Made by a program: the position numbers and the translations under genes
Notes under the pieces: generated by a model
Seen by the model: only the letters and a program-made list of their open reading frames with translations
Told to the model about the DNA's origin: nothing
The model's database searches: none
NCBI RefSeq assembly: GCF_900102135.1
Contig: NZ_FMVJ01000008.1
Span: forward strand, 94,170-158,169
Reading direction: 5' to 3'
Source of the DNA: Microvirga guangxiensis
GTDB lineage: Bacteria > Pseudomonadota > Alphaproteobacteria > Rhizobiales > Beijerinckiaceae
DNA length: 64,000 nucleotides
Part shown: piece after piece, positions 1 through 8,172 of the stretch
Layout: each line of letters opens with the position of its first letter
How positions within the stretch are numbered: the stretch's first letter is position 1

Positions 1-2137
1 AAGGGGGCTCGTCAGCGAAAAACTCCCAGGCCGCATCAACAGTCATTCCGAGCACGTCGGCGATGGATTTATTGCGGTACTTGATCTTAAGCGTGTCAGC
101 ATTGTACCGAGCGCCGTGGCAGGTCGGACATGGAGCGTAGACGCTCGGCAGGAAAAGCAACTCGACCATCACGAAGCCTTCGCCTTCGCAATGCGGACAG
201 CGGCCCTTTGCAACGTTAAAGGAAAAGCGCCCTGCGTCATAGCGGCGGGCGCGTGCCTGCTTGGTCGCGGCAAAGAGCTTGCGGACATGATCAAAAAGGC
301 CGGTATAGGTCGCTAGGTTCGAACGCGGAGTGCGCCCGATCGCCCTCTGATCGACCCGCACCAAGCGCTTAATTCCTTCCATCCCGCTGACGATTCGACC
401 CTCGCTGGCGATTGTCGCAGCTCGCTCAAGCTCCTCGCCCTCTTCTTCCGGCGCAGGGGCATCGTGACCCAGATGTTCTGCTACCAGTTCAACCAGAGCT
501 TGGCTGACCAGGCTCGACTTGCCCGAGCCGGATACGCCCGTCACGGTCGTGAAGGTGCCTAAGGGAAATGCGACGTCGAGCCCGTGCAGATTGTTGCGTG
601 TAACTCCCGCGAGGCGCAGCCAACCTTTCGGTTGACGTGTATCCCGATGCGGGAGAAGGCTTTCGCCGAACAGGAAGCGCCGGGTCTGCGAAGCCTCGAC
701 CTGCATTAGGCCGGATGGCGGACCACTATAGATCACGAAGCCGCCGTTCTCTCCCGCACCTGGGCCAACATCGACAATCCAATCAGCATGACGGATGACA
801 TCGAGATTGTGCTCGACCACGAACTGCGAATTCCCCGAAGCCTTCAGTTGCCCAAGCGCATTCAGCAGCGCCTCCGTATCTGCCGGATGGAGCCCAGCGG
901 ATGGCTCATCCAGCACATAAACCACGCCAAAGAGATTGGAGCGTACCTGTGTGGCCAGCCGCAGCCGTTGGAGCTCGCCAGGCGAAAGCGTCGGGGTGCT
1001 GCGGTCGACAGAAAGATAGCCAAGCCCGAGATCGAGCATGACGCTGAGCCGAGCGACAAGATCCTGCGCAATGCGCTGCGCGACCACCGCCTTTTCGGGA
1101 TGCTCCGCCTCGATCTTCGCTAGCGGTGGGGCCTTTCCATCTGCATAGGGGCGAAAAATGTCAGCGAGACGGGCGAGAGGCAGACTGGAGATGTCGGCGA
1201 TGTCCAGTCCTGCAAACGTGACAGACAATGACTCGGGCCTAAGGCGCTTGCCATTGCAGAGAGGGCACTCCGTGCTCACCATGTATTGCGCCACCCGCCG
1301 TTTCATCAGTGGACTTTGCGTGTTGGCAAACGTGTGCAGGACATGGCGCTTGGCGCTTGTGAATGTACCCTGATAAGCTGGCTCTTCCTTGCGCTTGAGC
1401 GCGCGCCGAACCTCCGCTTGCGTGTATCCCGGATAGACGGGAACAGTTGGCTGCTCGTCAGTGAAGAGAAGCCAGTTGCGGTCTTTCTTGGGCAGGTCTC
1501 GCCAAGGCCGATCCACGTCGAAGCCGAGCGTGGTCGCGATGTCGCGCAAGTTTTGGCCATGCCAAGCGGTTGGCCAGGCGGCAATTGCCCGCTCGCGTAT
1601 GGTTAGCGTGTCATCTGGGACCATCGATCGCTCGGTGACCTCGTAGACCCGGCCAAGGCCATGACATCGAGGACAGGCCCCTTCAGGTGTATTGGGCGAG
1701 AACGCCTCGGCATACAGAATCTCCTGGCCGCGCGGATAGTCACCGGCCCGGGAGTAAAGCATGCGCAGCAGATTGGATAAGGTCGTGACGCTGCCCACCG
1801 AGGAGCGCGTGGTCGGCGAACCGCGCTGCTGCTGAAGCGCGACGGCTGGCGGCAGACCCTCGATGTCGTCCACATCGGGAACCGGCATTTGATGGAACAG
1901 TCGCCTGGCATAGGGCGATACAGACTCGAGATATCGCCGTTGCGCCTCGGCATAAAGGGTTCCAAAGGCCAGCGACGACTTTCCGGAGCCGGACACGCCC
2001 GTGAAAACCACAATGGCATCTCGCGGGATCTCAAGATCGACGTTCTTGAGATTGTGCTCACGGGCCCCGCGAACACGGACGAAACCCGTCCTTTCCTGCA
2101 CAGCCGTCAGTGAAGTGGAGTCGGAATCTTTGTCCAT
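1..2137 (-). CDS. uvrA2: UvrA-like ABC ATPase (UvrA2 class), C-terminus cut by window edge
   Basis: The minus strand is open from an ATG at 2137 to the window edge (712 codons), so the end of the protein is missing. It has the UvrA double-ABC layout: Walker [10 protein letters not shown] near residue 50, the signature and Walker [11 protein letters not shown] / [13 protein letters not shown] in the first ATPase half, a second Walker [10 protein letters not shown], and Zn-type pairs CPRCHG, CPLCNG, CPHCEG and CPTCHG. After the [20 protein letters not shown] stretch the chain goes almost directly to the first CxxC. The roughly 115-residue UvrB-binding insert of classical UvrA is therefore absent. 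UvrA2 proteins of this form are linked to DNA damage or drug tolerance rather than core excision repair. There is no clear ribosome-binding site before the ATG. Confidence 0.9.
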   Translation of the reverse strand, partial: MDKDSDSTSLTAVQERTGFVRVRGAREHNLKNVDLEIPRDAIVVFTGVSGSGKSSLAFGTLYAEAQRRYLESVSPYARRLFHQMPVPDVDDIEGLPPAVALQQQRGSPTTRSSVGSVTTLSNLLRMLYSRAGDYPRGQEILYAEAFSPNTPEGACPRCHGLGRVYEVTERSMVPDDTLTIRERAIAAWPTAWHGQNLRDIATTLGFDVDRPWRDLPKKDRNWLLFTDEQPTVPVYPGYTQAEVRRALKRKEEPAYQGTFTSAKRHVLHTFANTQSPLMKRRVAQYMVSTECPLCNGKRLRPESLSVTFAGLDIADISSLPLARLADIFRPYADGKAPPLAKIEAEHPEKAVVAQRIAQDLVARLSVMLDLGLGYLSVDRSTPTLSPGELQRLRLATQVRSNLFGVVYVLDEPSAGLHPADTEALLNALGQLKASGNSQFVVEHNLDVIRHADWIVDVGPGAGENGGFVIYSGPPSGLMQVEASQTRRFLFGESLLPHRDTRQPKGWLRLAGVTRNNLHGLDVAFPLGTFTTVTGVSGSGKSSLVSQALVELVAEHLGHDAPAPEEEGEELERAATIASEGRIVSGMEGIKRLVRVDQRAIGRTPRSNLATYTGLFDHVRKLFAATKQARARRYDAGRFSFNVAKGRCPHCEGEGFVMVELLFLPSVYAPCPTCHGARYNADTLKIKYRNKSIADVLGMTVDAAWEFFADEPP

Positions 2138-2572
2138 CGAACGGCCCGGTGAAATGTCGGATGCGCGAACATCTAGAGTAAAGCAGCAGCCCTGCCAGAG
2201 GAGTATTTTCCAGCTCTGCGGCAAAATACTCGCGATGCATGGTATGAGAGATAAATCGATCACCTGGGCAGATCTTCCGCGAGCACGAAAGCCGTCTACT
2301 CGCCGTCACGCCAGAGGCGCTGAAATTTACGGCCGTGCTATCCTCATCCCACAGCCCGCGGACTCAGAAGGGGCTGGGTGCCTTTGCCTTCCTTAGCACC
2401 CAATGCGCGCTAGTTTACTTTATATAGATCCGCCCAGGGATCCCCTCTGCATGCCGGGGTTAAGCCCGAGCTTCGGCAAAGCGCGGAAGGCTGACCACAG
2501 CGCCATCGTGACGCCGTGGTCCCCCTCACCCGCTATCCGCGAGTCGGTTTCATGATTGCGTCGTTCCAGACG
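2138..2572. other. Intergenic gap between uvrA2 and the glutamate dehydrogenase gene
   Basis: The 435 bases contain no convincing gene. They hold the promoter side of the leftward uvrA2 gene and the 3' side of the leftward dehydrogenase gene. The only clear structure I see is the inverted repeat at 2201-2231, listed separately. Confidence 0.6.
2201..2231. repeat. 9-bp perfect inverted repeat upstream of uvrA2
   Basis: The arms GAGTATTTT (2201-2209) and AAAATACTC (2223-2231) are exact reverse complements separated by 13 bases. The element lies 64-94 bp upstream of the uvrA2 start, in a position suited to an operator or a leader hairpin. No regulator can be assigned from sequence alone. Confidence 0.5.
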
Positions 2573-3835
2573 TCAGGTCGTGAAAAACTGCTGTGTGCCG
2601 TGAGCTTCAATGGCACCTGCAAGTCGCGAGAGCGCATGTACGTAGGCCGCGCTGCGAAGGGAGATTCCCTTCTCCTGAGCAAGAGCCCATATGGCGTCCC
2701 CTTCCCGCTCCATCATCGACTTCAGCCGCGCATGCACGTCCTCTACGGGCCAATAGTAACCTTGCCGGTTCTGGACCCATTCGAAGTAAGAGACGGTAAC
2801 GCCGCCTGCGTTCGCCAGAATGTCCGGCAGAACGACGATATTCCTGGAGGCGAGAATCTCATCGGCTTCGGGTGTGACCGGGCCGTTGGCGAGTTCTAGA
2901 ACTACGCTTGCCTTCACGCCTGCGGCATTGTCCTTATGGATCATGTCCTCCAGGGCAGCCGGAACGAGCAGATCGCAATCGACCGAGATGAGATCGTCGG
3001 CCGACAGAGTGGAGATGCCGTCAGACCCGGCGAGGCTTGTGACACTTCCCTGCTTCTTGGCCGCGAGGAGCTTTTCGATATCGAGGCCTGTTGGAGAATG
3101 GATTGCTCCCTTCGAGTCCGAGACCGCCACGATCTTGTACCCATCGGATGCCAGAAGCCGCGCGATGTGCTGACCGGCGTTGCCGAAGCCCTGGATTACC
3201 ACCCGTGCCCCCGCTTCCAAGCCCAGTTCCTTGGCCAAACGCTGAACGAGGTAAAAGCCGCCACGAGCCGTTGCATCTTCCCGCCCGAGCGAACCTCCGA
3301 GGGCAATGGGCTTGCCGGTGATCACCGCTGGTGTGGCTTCACCTACGATCGAGGCATATTCGTCGGCCATCCAGCCCATGATCATCGAGTTTGTATAGAC
3401 ATCAGGCGCCGGGATATCGCGATCGGGGCCGATGATCTTGGAGAAAGCCTGCACGTAGGCGCGCGAGAGACGCTCCATCTCGGCCTTCGACAGGGTATGG
3501 GGATCGACTTGTACTGCCCCCTTGCCGCCGCCATAGGGGAGGTTCATCACCGCGCACTTGAAGGTCATCCAAAACGCGAGCGTCTCCACCTCTTCTATGG
3601 TCGAATCCGGATGGAAGCGGATGCCGCCCTTGGTCGGACCGCGAGTGTCGTCGTAGCGGCAGCGCCAAGCCATGAAGGATTTGCGCGAACCGTCGTCCAT
3701 GCGGATCATCAAGCGGACCTTCGTGGTCTCGCGCGGGTACTTCAACTTTTCGAGGACGTCCGCGTCAAGGTTAAGGTGCCGGGCTGCTTCGTCGAGACGC
3801 GTCAGAGCCTGGTCCAGCATGGAGACTGCATGCAA
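2573..3835 (-). CDS. gdhA: Glu/Leu/Phe/Val-type glutamate dehydrogenase
   Basis: A 420-residue oxidative deaminase that interconverts glutamate and 2-oxoglutarate plus ammonia with NAD(P). It shows the substrate-site motif TKGGIRFHP, the catalytic-lysine stretch NLPYGGGKGAV, the PAPDVYTNS loop and the dinucleotide fold motif GFGNAG. Its length is normal for the bacterial hexameric family. The start is a TTG at 3835: an AGGAG lies 9 bases upstream, whereas the next in-frame ATG (five codons in) has no comparable ribosome-binding site. The gene stands alone on the minus strand, divergent from the Rnk-like gene, with a GTTGCG-GAG-CGCAAC palindrome about 70 bp upstream. Coenzyme preference was not determined. 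Confidence 0.93.
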   Translation of the reverse strand: MHAVSMLDQALTRLDEAARHLNLDADVLEKLKYPRETTKVRLMIRMDDGSRKSFMAWRCRYDDTRGPTKGGIRFHPDSTIEEVETLAFWMTFKCAVMNLPYGGGKGAVQVDPHTLSKAEMERLSRAYVQAFSKIIGPDRDIPAPDVYTNSMIMGWMADEYASIVGEATPAVITGKPIALGGSLGREDATARGGFYLVQRLAKELGLEAGARVVIQGFGNAGQHIARLLASDGYKIVAVSDSKGAIHSPTGLDIEKLLAAKKQGSVTSLAGSDGISTLSADDLISVDCDLLVPAALEDMIHKDNAAGVKASVVLELANGPVTPEADEILASRNIVVLPDILANAGGVTVSYFEWVQNRQGYYWPVEDVHARLKSMMEREGDAIWALAQEKGISLRSAAYVHALSRLAGAIEAHGTQQFFTT

Positions 3836-3903
3836 TTGATCTCACTCCTGTGTGGTAATGCGATGTTCGTAAGTTGTTGGGCTGAGCCTTAATGGCGACT
3901 TCC

Positions 3904-3918
3904 GTTGCGGAGCGCAAC
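3904..3918. promoter_or_regulatory. Palindrome upstream of gdhA (operator candidate)
   Basis: GTTGCG and CGCAAC flank a 3-base centre GAG, giving a perfect 6+3+6 palindrome 69-83 bp upstream of the gdhA TTG start. This position suits a repressor or activator site. No regulator gene is adjacent. Confidence 0.4.
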
Positions 3919-4215
3919 ATCTCCGGCAAATCTGCGTCAATCAAGAGCATAGTTGCTTCAGCCGGTTCTTAAGCCGGGCGATACTCCATTCGCGCAAGCA
4001 CCAATGTCACCTGAAAGATTGCCTTCGCTGGCGATGCAGCTATCTTGATGATGTTATGTTTATGCCCGCGGAACACCTTCGCTTCTTTGCGCATGCAGGT
4101 TGCCTCAAAGCAGGCAATTAAGCCCCAGGCGGCTTGACCCGCTGTGGTCGCCGACACTCAGGGGCATCCTCTCACAGTAACTTTGAGCCGCGATACGCGC
4201 CGTTCAGGCGTTTAC

Positions 4216-4230
4216 TGATATGTCATATCA
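4216..4230. promoter_or_regulatory. Palindrome TGATATG-T-CATATCA (operator candidate)
   Basis: A perfect 7+1+7 palindrome 60-74 bp upstream of the Rnk-like start, immediately before the leader hairpin at 4235-4271. It may be an operator overlapping the promoter. Confidence 0.45.
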
Positions 4231-4234
4231 ATTC

Positions 4235-4271
4235 GTTATCTGGCATAGCAGTTATGCGTCCAACAGATAAC
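4235..4271 (+). promoter_or_regulatory. Leader hairpin just upstream of the ribosome-binding site
   Basis: GTTATCTG (4235-4242) pairs with CAGATAAC (4264-4271), and directly inside it GCATA (4243-4247) pairs with TATGC (4253-4257). Together they form a 13-bp stem with a 6-base bulge on the 3' side. The structure ends 6 bases before the GAGGAG ribosome-binding site of the following gene, so it could influence translation or mRNA stability. Confidence 0.5.
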
Positions 4272-4289
4272 AGTCTTGAGGAGACCTTC

Positions 4290-4739
4290 ATGAGCACTCA
4301 GCGTGAACTCCCCCAAATCACCCTCTCGGAGTACGATTACAATCGCCTGCTGTTTACCGCGATGATCTGCCAAAAAGAGACCCCCAACGCGTCCGGCTTC
4401 CTGCTCGATGAGTTGCGTCGCGCAAGAGTTTGCCATCCAGCGGCATTACCCGATGATGTTGTGTCGACGAACTGCCGCGTCATCTTTCGCCTTGACGACG
4501 AGCCGAAATCCCGTGCGCACCTGCTTGTTCATCCTGAAGACCTGATCTGGCCCGGCGCGGAGATTTCCGTGACGACGCCACTGGGAACAGCGCTCTTAGG
4601 CCTTCGTGTAGGCGACCGCATGTCGTTCGTGGAGGATGACGGCACAGCCCATGAAGTATTCGTGGAGGGCATCGGTCTCCGGTTCCTGGACGATGGCACG
4701 ACGGTCACGCGCACAATCGGCAGTATCACTTGGACTTGA
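4290..4739 (+). CDS. rnk: Rnk / GreA-C-type transcription regulator
   Basis: A 149-residue cytoplasmic protein. The N-terminal part is a short helical segment (ITLSEYDYNRLLF) and the C-terminal half is the GreA/GreB C-terminal fold (VSVTTPLGTALLGLRVGD-like pattern), which together define the Rnk-type regulator of nucleoside diphosphate kinase. Such proteins bind RNA polymerase near the secondary channel. The ATG at 4290 is preceded by GAGGAG with 6-base spacing; an upstream extension to 4134 has no ribosome-binding site and crosses the palindromes. The gene is monocistronic and convergent with nnrS. Confidence 0.78.
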   Translation: MSTQRELPQITLSEYDYNRLLFTAMICQKETPNASGFLLDELRRARVCHPAALPDDVVSTNCRVIFRLDDEPKSRAHLLVHPEDLIWPGAEISVTTPLGTALLGLRVGDRMSFVEDDGTAHEVFVEGIGLRFLDDGTTVTRTIGSITWT

Positions 4740-4959
4740 GGCGAGCATAGATCCGAAGATCGAACTGAAGACTCTGCCAGCCCTCACGCTCCCAACAGGC
4801 GATGACGCCGGTCTCTCGCATAGCGAGGGTGAGCAGCCATCAGGATCGGCCCGCTATGCGATACGCTCGCGGCTGGGAAATCGCGATGACGCCACCACAA
4901 TCTCTTTTGCAGGGACGTGATCCGCGCCGCGCTTTCGCCGACACCCGGACGCGATCGTA

Positions 4960-6141
4960 TCAAGCCGTCACACGCGGACGCGTGAACACCTGCCAATAGG
5001 CAAGAGCAAAACCTACAAAAGCTCCAGCCCATGCCCCGCCTGCCAGATGCAGCAGCGTGTCACTCCAAGCCGGATGGATCGCAGCACAGACCCGGGCCAG
5101 CGCCGCCGTGACGAGCAATAGATAAATCCCCTGCGTTACCATCGTCGCCTCCAGGGTCCTCCCTGTGTGACCGAGGCTCGCCCGCGACATCACTGCGAGG
5201 GTCATGATGCCCATGGCACCGCCCGTCCAGGCATGAATCCCAGCGCTTGCAGGCAGGAAACCTGAGGCGGCCAGCCCGACCAGGACAAAGCCGAGCGGAA
5301 CGAACGCATAGGCCACATGCAGGATCAGGACGAGGCGGTCCCGCCAAGTACGCTCGCCCGCCCACCGCGCAAGACGCAATGCCTGGAGCACACCTGCAGC
5401 GATCAGGGCCGCGCCGGTCACGCTCCAGTCAGGTGCGGCCACCCACATCGCAAGGGCCACGCCAGCGGCGATCATGGAGGCGACGTCGAAGCGGCCGAAC
5501 GAGGCTGGCAGACGGCCGGGATTCTCACGCACGAGCCAGTTGCGGGTAAAGCTGGGAATGATGCGCCCCCCGACCAGCATGATCAGCATCATGGTGGCCG
5601 CGATGCCGAGGCGGACGCCGTAATCTGCGGCTCCAAGCACATGGGCCTCGACGTGGAATACGATATTGCCGACGGAGAGGACGCCAAGCGCGATCAGGAC
5701 CTTGAGGTTACGCCAGTTCTTCCCTCTGATGATCTCCCGACCCATGGCGGCCGCGACGAGAACCAGGAACGCATTGTCGATGAGAGCAGCCGCTTCCCAG
5801 CCGATCAATGCCGAGGCAGTGACGGCGATTCGACCTATCGCCCAGGCCAGGACGAGGACCAACAGCGGCCATCCCTGGAGCGGCATGCGACCCGTCCAAT
5901 TCGGGACCGCTGTTAGGAGGAACCCCGTGATAACTGCCGGAAGATAACCGTAGAGCATTTCATGGATATGCCAGTCGCGCGGGGCGAAGACGGTCAACAG
6001 CTCGAGTTCGCCGTAGAAAGCTGGCAGCCACGCCAGGATCGCAAGACCGGCATAGAGCGATCCGAACAGAAAGAATGGCCGAAAGCCGTATGAGAGAAGT
6101 GCGGGTCCCTTGTAGTCCCGCAGGCGGGGAATGGGAGCCAT
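4960..6141 (-). CDS. nnrS: NnrS family haem/copper membrane protein
   Basis: A 393-residue polytopic inner-membrane protein with about 12 hydrophobic segments. It carries the conserved NnrS block with His-Ile-His-Glu at residues 58-61 followed by MLYGYLPAVITGFLLTA, and the GGRIIPSFTRNWL loop. NnrS proteins are induced by NO in denitrifiers and protect against nitrosative stress; the exact chemistry is not established. The start ATG at 6141 has AAGGAA upstream. It lies 109 bp downstream of the pseudoazurin gene on the same strand, so the two may be co-transcribed, with a GC-rich hairpin between them. Confidence 0.9.
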   Translation of the reverse strand: MAPIPRLRDYKGPALLSYGFRPFFLFGSLYAGLAILAWLPAFYGELELLTVFAPRDWHIHEMLYGYLPAVITGFLLTAVPNWTGRMPLQGWPLLVLVLAWAIGRIAVTASALIGWEAAALIDNAFLVLVAAAMGREIIRGKNWRNLKVLIALGVLSVGNIVFHVEAHVLGAADYGVRLGIAATMMLIMLVGGRIIPSFTRNWLVRENPGRLPASFGRFDVASMIAAGVALAMWVAAPDWSVTGAALIAAGVLQALRLARWAGERTWRDRLVLILHVAYAFVPLGFVLVGLAASGFLPASAGIHAWTGGAMGIMTLAVMSRASLGHTGRTLEATMVTQGIYLLLVTAALARVCAAIHPAWSDTLLHLAGGAWAGAFVGFALAYWQVFTRPRVTA

Positions 6142-6203
6142 CGCCGAGTTCCTTCGCTTCTAGGTCTTGCAAATCGCAGTTTGAATCTCTCGCGCGGACA
6201 TCG

Positions 6204-6232
6204 ACGCCGCCGCGGCTGAGATGCGGCGGCGT
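6204..6232 (-). terminator. GC-rich hairpin between pseudoazurin and nnrS
   Basis: ACGCCGCCGC (6204-6213) and GCGGCGGCGT (6223-6232) form a 10-bp stem with a 9-base loop, 18 bases after the pseudoazurin stop in the direction of transcription. No U-tract follows, so it is more likely a partial terminator or mRNA-stabilising hairpin than a full stop before nnrS. Confidence 0.5.
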
Positions 6233-6249
6233 GAGCGTCAGACGCGATG

Positions 6250-6705
6250 TTACTTGGCTGCGGTCTGTGTGGCCGCGAGCTTGTCAAACAGGTTGGCAAA
6301 CGCCTGCTTGGCCTTGCCCGGGTGCTTGGCCTCCTTGGCCTGATCCACGTTGCTGGCGTCCCCCACCACGATCATGCCCACCATGCCCATGCCGTAATGC
6401 GGCTTGCACTTGTAGCCGTACACGCCGGGCTTGTCGAAGGTGATGGCCAGCTCCTCGTTGATCTTGCCCACGAACTTCTCGCCGCCCTCGGGCAGCATGC
6501 CATCGATGATCTCGACGTTGTGGCCCTTGTCCGAGGCCAGGAACTTCACCGTATCGCCAGGATTGATCTTCACCAGTGCCGGCTCGAACACCATCACGCC
6601 CTCGGCGCCTTTGTTGAGCATCTTCACCTCGACCTCGGCCGCCTGCGCGATCCCGGCGAAGCCAAGGGCGGCCACGAGGGCGCCCAGTACGATGACCTTC
6701 CGCAT
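6250..6705 (-). CDS. Pseudoazurin (periplasmic blue copper protein)
   Basis: A 151-residue cupredoxin that carries electrons in the periplasm to copper nitrite reductase and nitrous oxide reductase. A 22-residue signal peptide ends AQA. The copper ligands are visible as His62, Cys100, His103 and Met108; subtracting the leader gives 40, 78, 81 and 86, the pseudoazurin numbering. The [11 protein letters not shown] loop is typical. The start ATG at 6705 has GGAG with 6-base spacing. NnrR/FNR-type boxes lie at 6791-6804 and 6852-6865 upstream. No nitrite reductase is in the window, so within it the likely partner is NosZ. Confidence 0.93.
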   Translation of the reverse strand: MRKVIVLGALVAALGFAGIAQAAEVEVKMLNKGAEGVMVFEPALVKINPGDTVKFLASDKGHNVEIIDGMLPEGGEKFVGKINEELAITFDKPGVYGYKCKPHYGMGMVGMIVVGDASNVDQAKEAKHPGKAKQAFANLFDKLAATQTAAK

Positions 6706-6790
6706 GATTGTCTCCTGTTACGATGCGAAACCGGTGAGCCTCTGTGCGAAGCTCTTGACAGAGTGATACGCCTCGTTCCCGCAACCGTGT

Positions 6791-6804
6791 TTGATCTTGC
6801 GCAA
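6791..6804. promoter_or_regulatory. FNR/NnrR-type box TTGAT-N4-CGCAA
   Basis: The 14-mer matches the TTGAT half of the FNR-family site exactly and the CGCAA end expected of NnrR-type sites. Its centre is about 93 bp upstream of the pseudoazurin start. It may serve pseudoazurin, the divergent regulator gene, or both. Confidence 0.5.
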
Positions 6805-6851
6805 GGAGTTCGAGCCATTCGCAGTGTGAAAGGGAGGAGAGAGGGTTTTGT

Positions 6852-6865
6852 TTGCGCTGGAACAA
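6852..6865. promoter_or_regulatory. NnrR-type box TTGCG-N4-AACAA
   Basis: A second TTG-N8-CAA site in the same divergent region, close to the TTGCG-N4-CACAA form described for NnrR in some alphaproteobacteria. It lies about 200 bp upstream of the Crp/Fnr gene and 150 bp upstream of pseudoazurin. Confidence 0.42.
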
Positions 6866-7058
6866 ACATGAGGGACACCGACATCTTGCCAGGCTTTCGG
6901 CCCTTGGCCCAAGGACACGTGGCAGCCGCTTTGGAAAAGCGGGCCCAGGCGTCTGAACGGAATGAGACCGATGGCCGTTGTTGCCCTTGAGCCTAGCAAG
7001 ATCCGAAAGGACGTGGTCCACTCCCGCGTCCACAACCTGTTTTTGTGAAAGGCAAAGA

Positions 7059-7793
7059 ATGGCCAGTGTCGATCGGTCCCTCGTGGCGGACCTTCCGATG
7101 TTTGCGGGGCTCGCACCGGAGCAGGTGGATAAGATGCTGCAGGAAGCGCAGTCGGTTCGCTATCCGAAGGGAACGGCGGTGTTCCAGCAGGACGAGCAGG
7201 CGCATTCCTTCTTCGTTCTGCTGCACGGTCACCTGCGGGTGTTCAAGCTCACGCCGGACGGGCAGCAGGTGGTGGTCCGCTTCGTCGCGCCCGGCGAGGT
7301 GTTCGGCGTGGCCATGGCCATCGGCCGCACGACCTACCCGGCCACCGCCCTGGCGGTGGTGGACAGCATTGCCCTGGTCTGGCCCTCCGCGGCATGGCCC
7401 CGCCTCATCGCAGCCCATCCGGCTCTGGCGGTCAACACGCTCCAGACCGTGGGCAGCCGGCTCCAGGACGCGCATACGCGCGTGGTCGAGATGTCCACGG
7501 AGCAGGTCGAGCGGCGCATCGCTCATGTGCTTCTGCGCCTGGCCCAGCAATCCGGCCGCAAGGTCGAGGCGGGCATCGAGATCGACTTTCCGATCACGCG
7601 CCAGGACGTGGCCGAGATGACCGGCGCCACGCTGCACACGGTGAGCCGCGTTCTGAGCGCCTGGGAGAGCCAGGGCCTGGTTGCCGGCGGACGCCAGCGC
7701 ATCATGATCCGCGACCCGCATAAACTCTTCATCCTCGCCGAGGGCTTACCCGATCGACGGACCGGTATGGCAGATCCCACGCATTCAGCCTAA
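7059..7793 (+). CDS. nnrR: Crp/Fnr family regulator, NnrR-like
   Basis: A 244-residue regulator with an N-terminal cyclic-nucleotide-binding fold (about 12-125), a dimerisation helix (about 128-160) and a C-terminal winged helix. The recognition helix TLHTVSRVLSAW has the SR pair of the FNR/DNR/NnrR subgroup. There is no cysteine in the whole protein, so it is not an Fe-S oxygen sensor like FNR, and NO sensing as in NnrR is the best guess. The start ATG at 7059 follows a GAAAGG-type ribosome-binding site; an upstream extension to 6978 lacks one. It is divergent from pseudoazurin, and its 3' end overlaps the convergent DUF1858 gene by 9 bases. Neighbouring TTG-N8-CAA boxes fit autoregulation. 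Confidence 0.82.
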   Translation: MASVDRSLVADLPMFAGLAPEQVDKMLQEAQSVRYPKGTAVFQQDEQAHSFFVLLHGHLRVFKLTPDGQQVVVRFVAPGEVFGVAMAIGRTTYPATALAVVDSIALVWPSAAWPRLIAAHPALAVNTLQTVGSRLQDAHTRVVEMSTEQVERRIAHVLLRLAQQSGRKVEAGIEIDFPITRQDVAEMTGATLHTVSRVLSAWESQGLVAGGRQRIMIRDPHKLFILAEGLPDRRTGMADPTHSA

Positions 7794-8000
7794 GTCCTGG
7801 GAACCTTCGAAGGCGGCAGCCCTGAGGTCAGCCAGGAAAGTCTCGTGATCAACCCTGTGCTCATGGCAAGCTTCATCGACCGTATGGAAGCAGGCGATAG
7901 GGCAGCCGACGCAGCGCATTCCATGGTTCAGAAACACGCGGATCGTCGCGGGCCAGTGCCGCATGACATCGTCGACAGACTGAGTGAATTCGATAGTCAT
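7785..8000 (-). CDS. DUF1858 domain protein
   Basis: A 71-residue cytoplasmic protein matching the DUF1858 / ScdA-N-like small helical domain. It has four cysteines (30, 33, 37, 45) arranged RCVGCPIACF...DEAC, which could hold a metal or Fe-S centre. GGAGG lies 5 bases before the ATG at 8000, so the longer reading frame to 8120 is rejected. It overlaps the end of the nnrR-like gene by 9 bases and faces away from the PaaD-like gene across a gap with two palindromic sites. Such domains are often found in denitrification loci; the molecular role is unknown. Confidence 0.82.
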   Translation of the reverse strand: MTIEFTQSVDDVMRHWPATIRVFLNHGMRCVGCPIACFHTVDEACHEHRVDHETFLADLRAAAFEGSQDLG

Positions 8001-8017
8001 CTGAACCTCCAGCGGTG

Positions 8018-8033
8018 AACTTGACATCAAGTT
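8018..8033. promoter_or_regulatory. Palindrome AACTTGA-CA-TCAAGTT
   Basis: A perfect 7+2+7 palindrome 18 bp upstream of the DUF1858 start. The half-sites look like FNR half-sites, but the spacer between TTGA and TCAA is 2 instead of 6 bases, so it is probably an operator for a different regulator. Confidence 0.4.
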
Positions 8034-8106
8034 TAGGCCAGCTCCCCTGCCCGCTCTTTGTCCCTGCACAAGGTTGCCCCAACGCCCAAAGATTTCGCAG
8101 CTGTGT

Positions 8107-8120
8107 TTGCGCGAGGGCAA
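8107..8120. promoter_or_regulatory. NnrR-type box TTGCG-N4-GGCAA
   Basis: A TTG-N8-CAA site 53-66 bp upstream of the PaaD-like start, extended to TTTGC-N6-GCAAA by the flanking bases. The position fits activation of the downstream PaaD-like and membrane-protein genes by the nearby NnrR-like regulator. Confidence 0.45.
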
Positions 8121-8172
8121 AGAGAGGCTTGGACCGATGGGCGAAGGTCAGGTCAATCGATGGGAGGAAGCC

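Larger units (their letters stand above)
3836..4289. other. Divergent intergenic region between gdhA and the Rnk-like gene
   Basis: These 454 bases hold two outward promoters and no supportable gene. A 62-codon minus-strand reading frame inside it has no family signature and was rejected. Three ordered inverted repeats are visible (3904-3918, 4216-4230, 4235-4271). Confidence 0.6.
6706..7058. other. Divergent intergenic region, pseudoazurin / Crp-Fnr regulator
   Basis: This 353-base gap holds the two outward promoters and no supportable gene. Two TTG-N8-CAA sites (6791-6804 and 6852-6865) are the main visible signals. Confidence 0.6.

Noticed and set aside
3969..4157. 62-codon frame in the gdhA/rnk gap
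   Set aside because: No ribosome-binding site, no family match, and it covers part of the divergent promoter region.
8018..8033. AACTTGA-CA-TCAAGTT considered as an FNR box
   Set aside because: The spacer between TTGA and TCAA is 2 bases, not the 6 needed for the FNR/NnrR family; kept only as a palindrome of unknown use.
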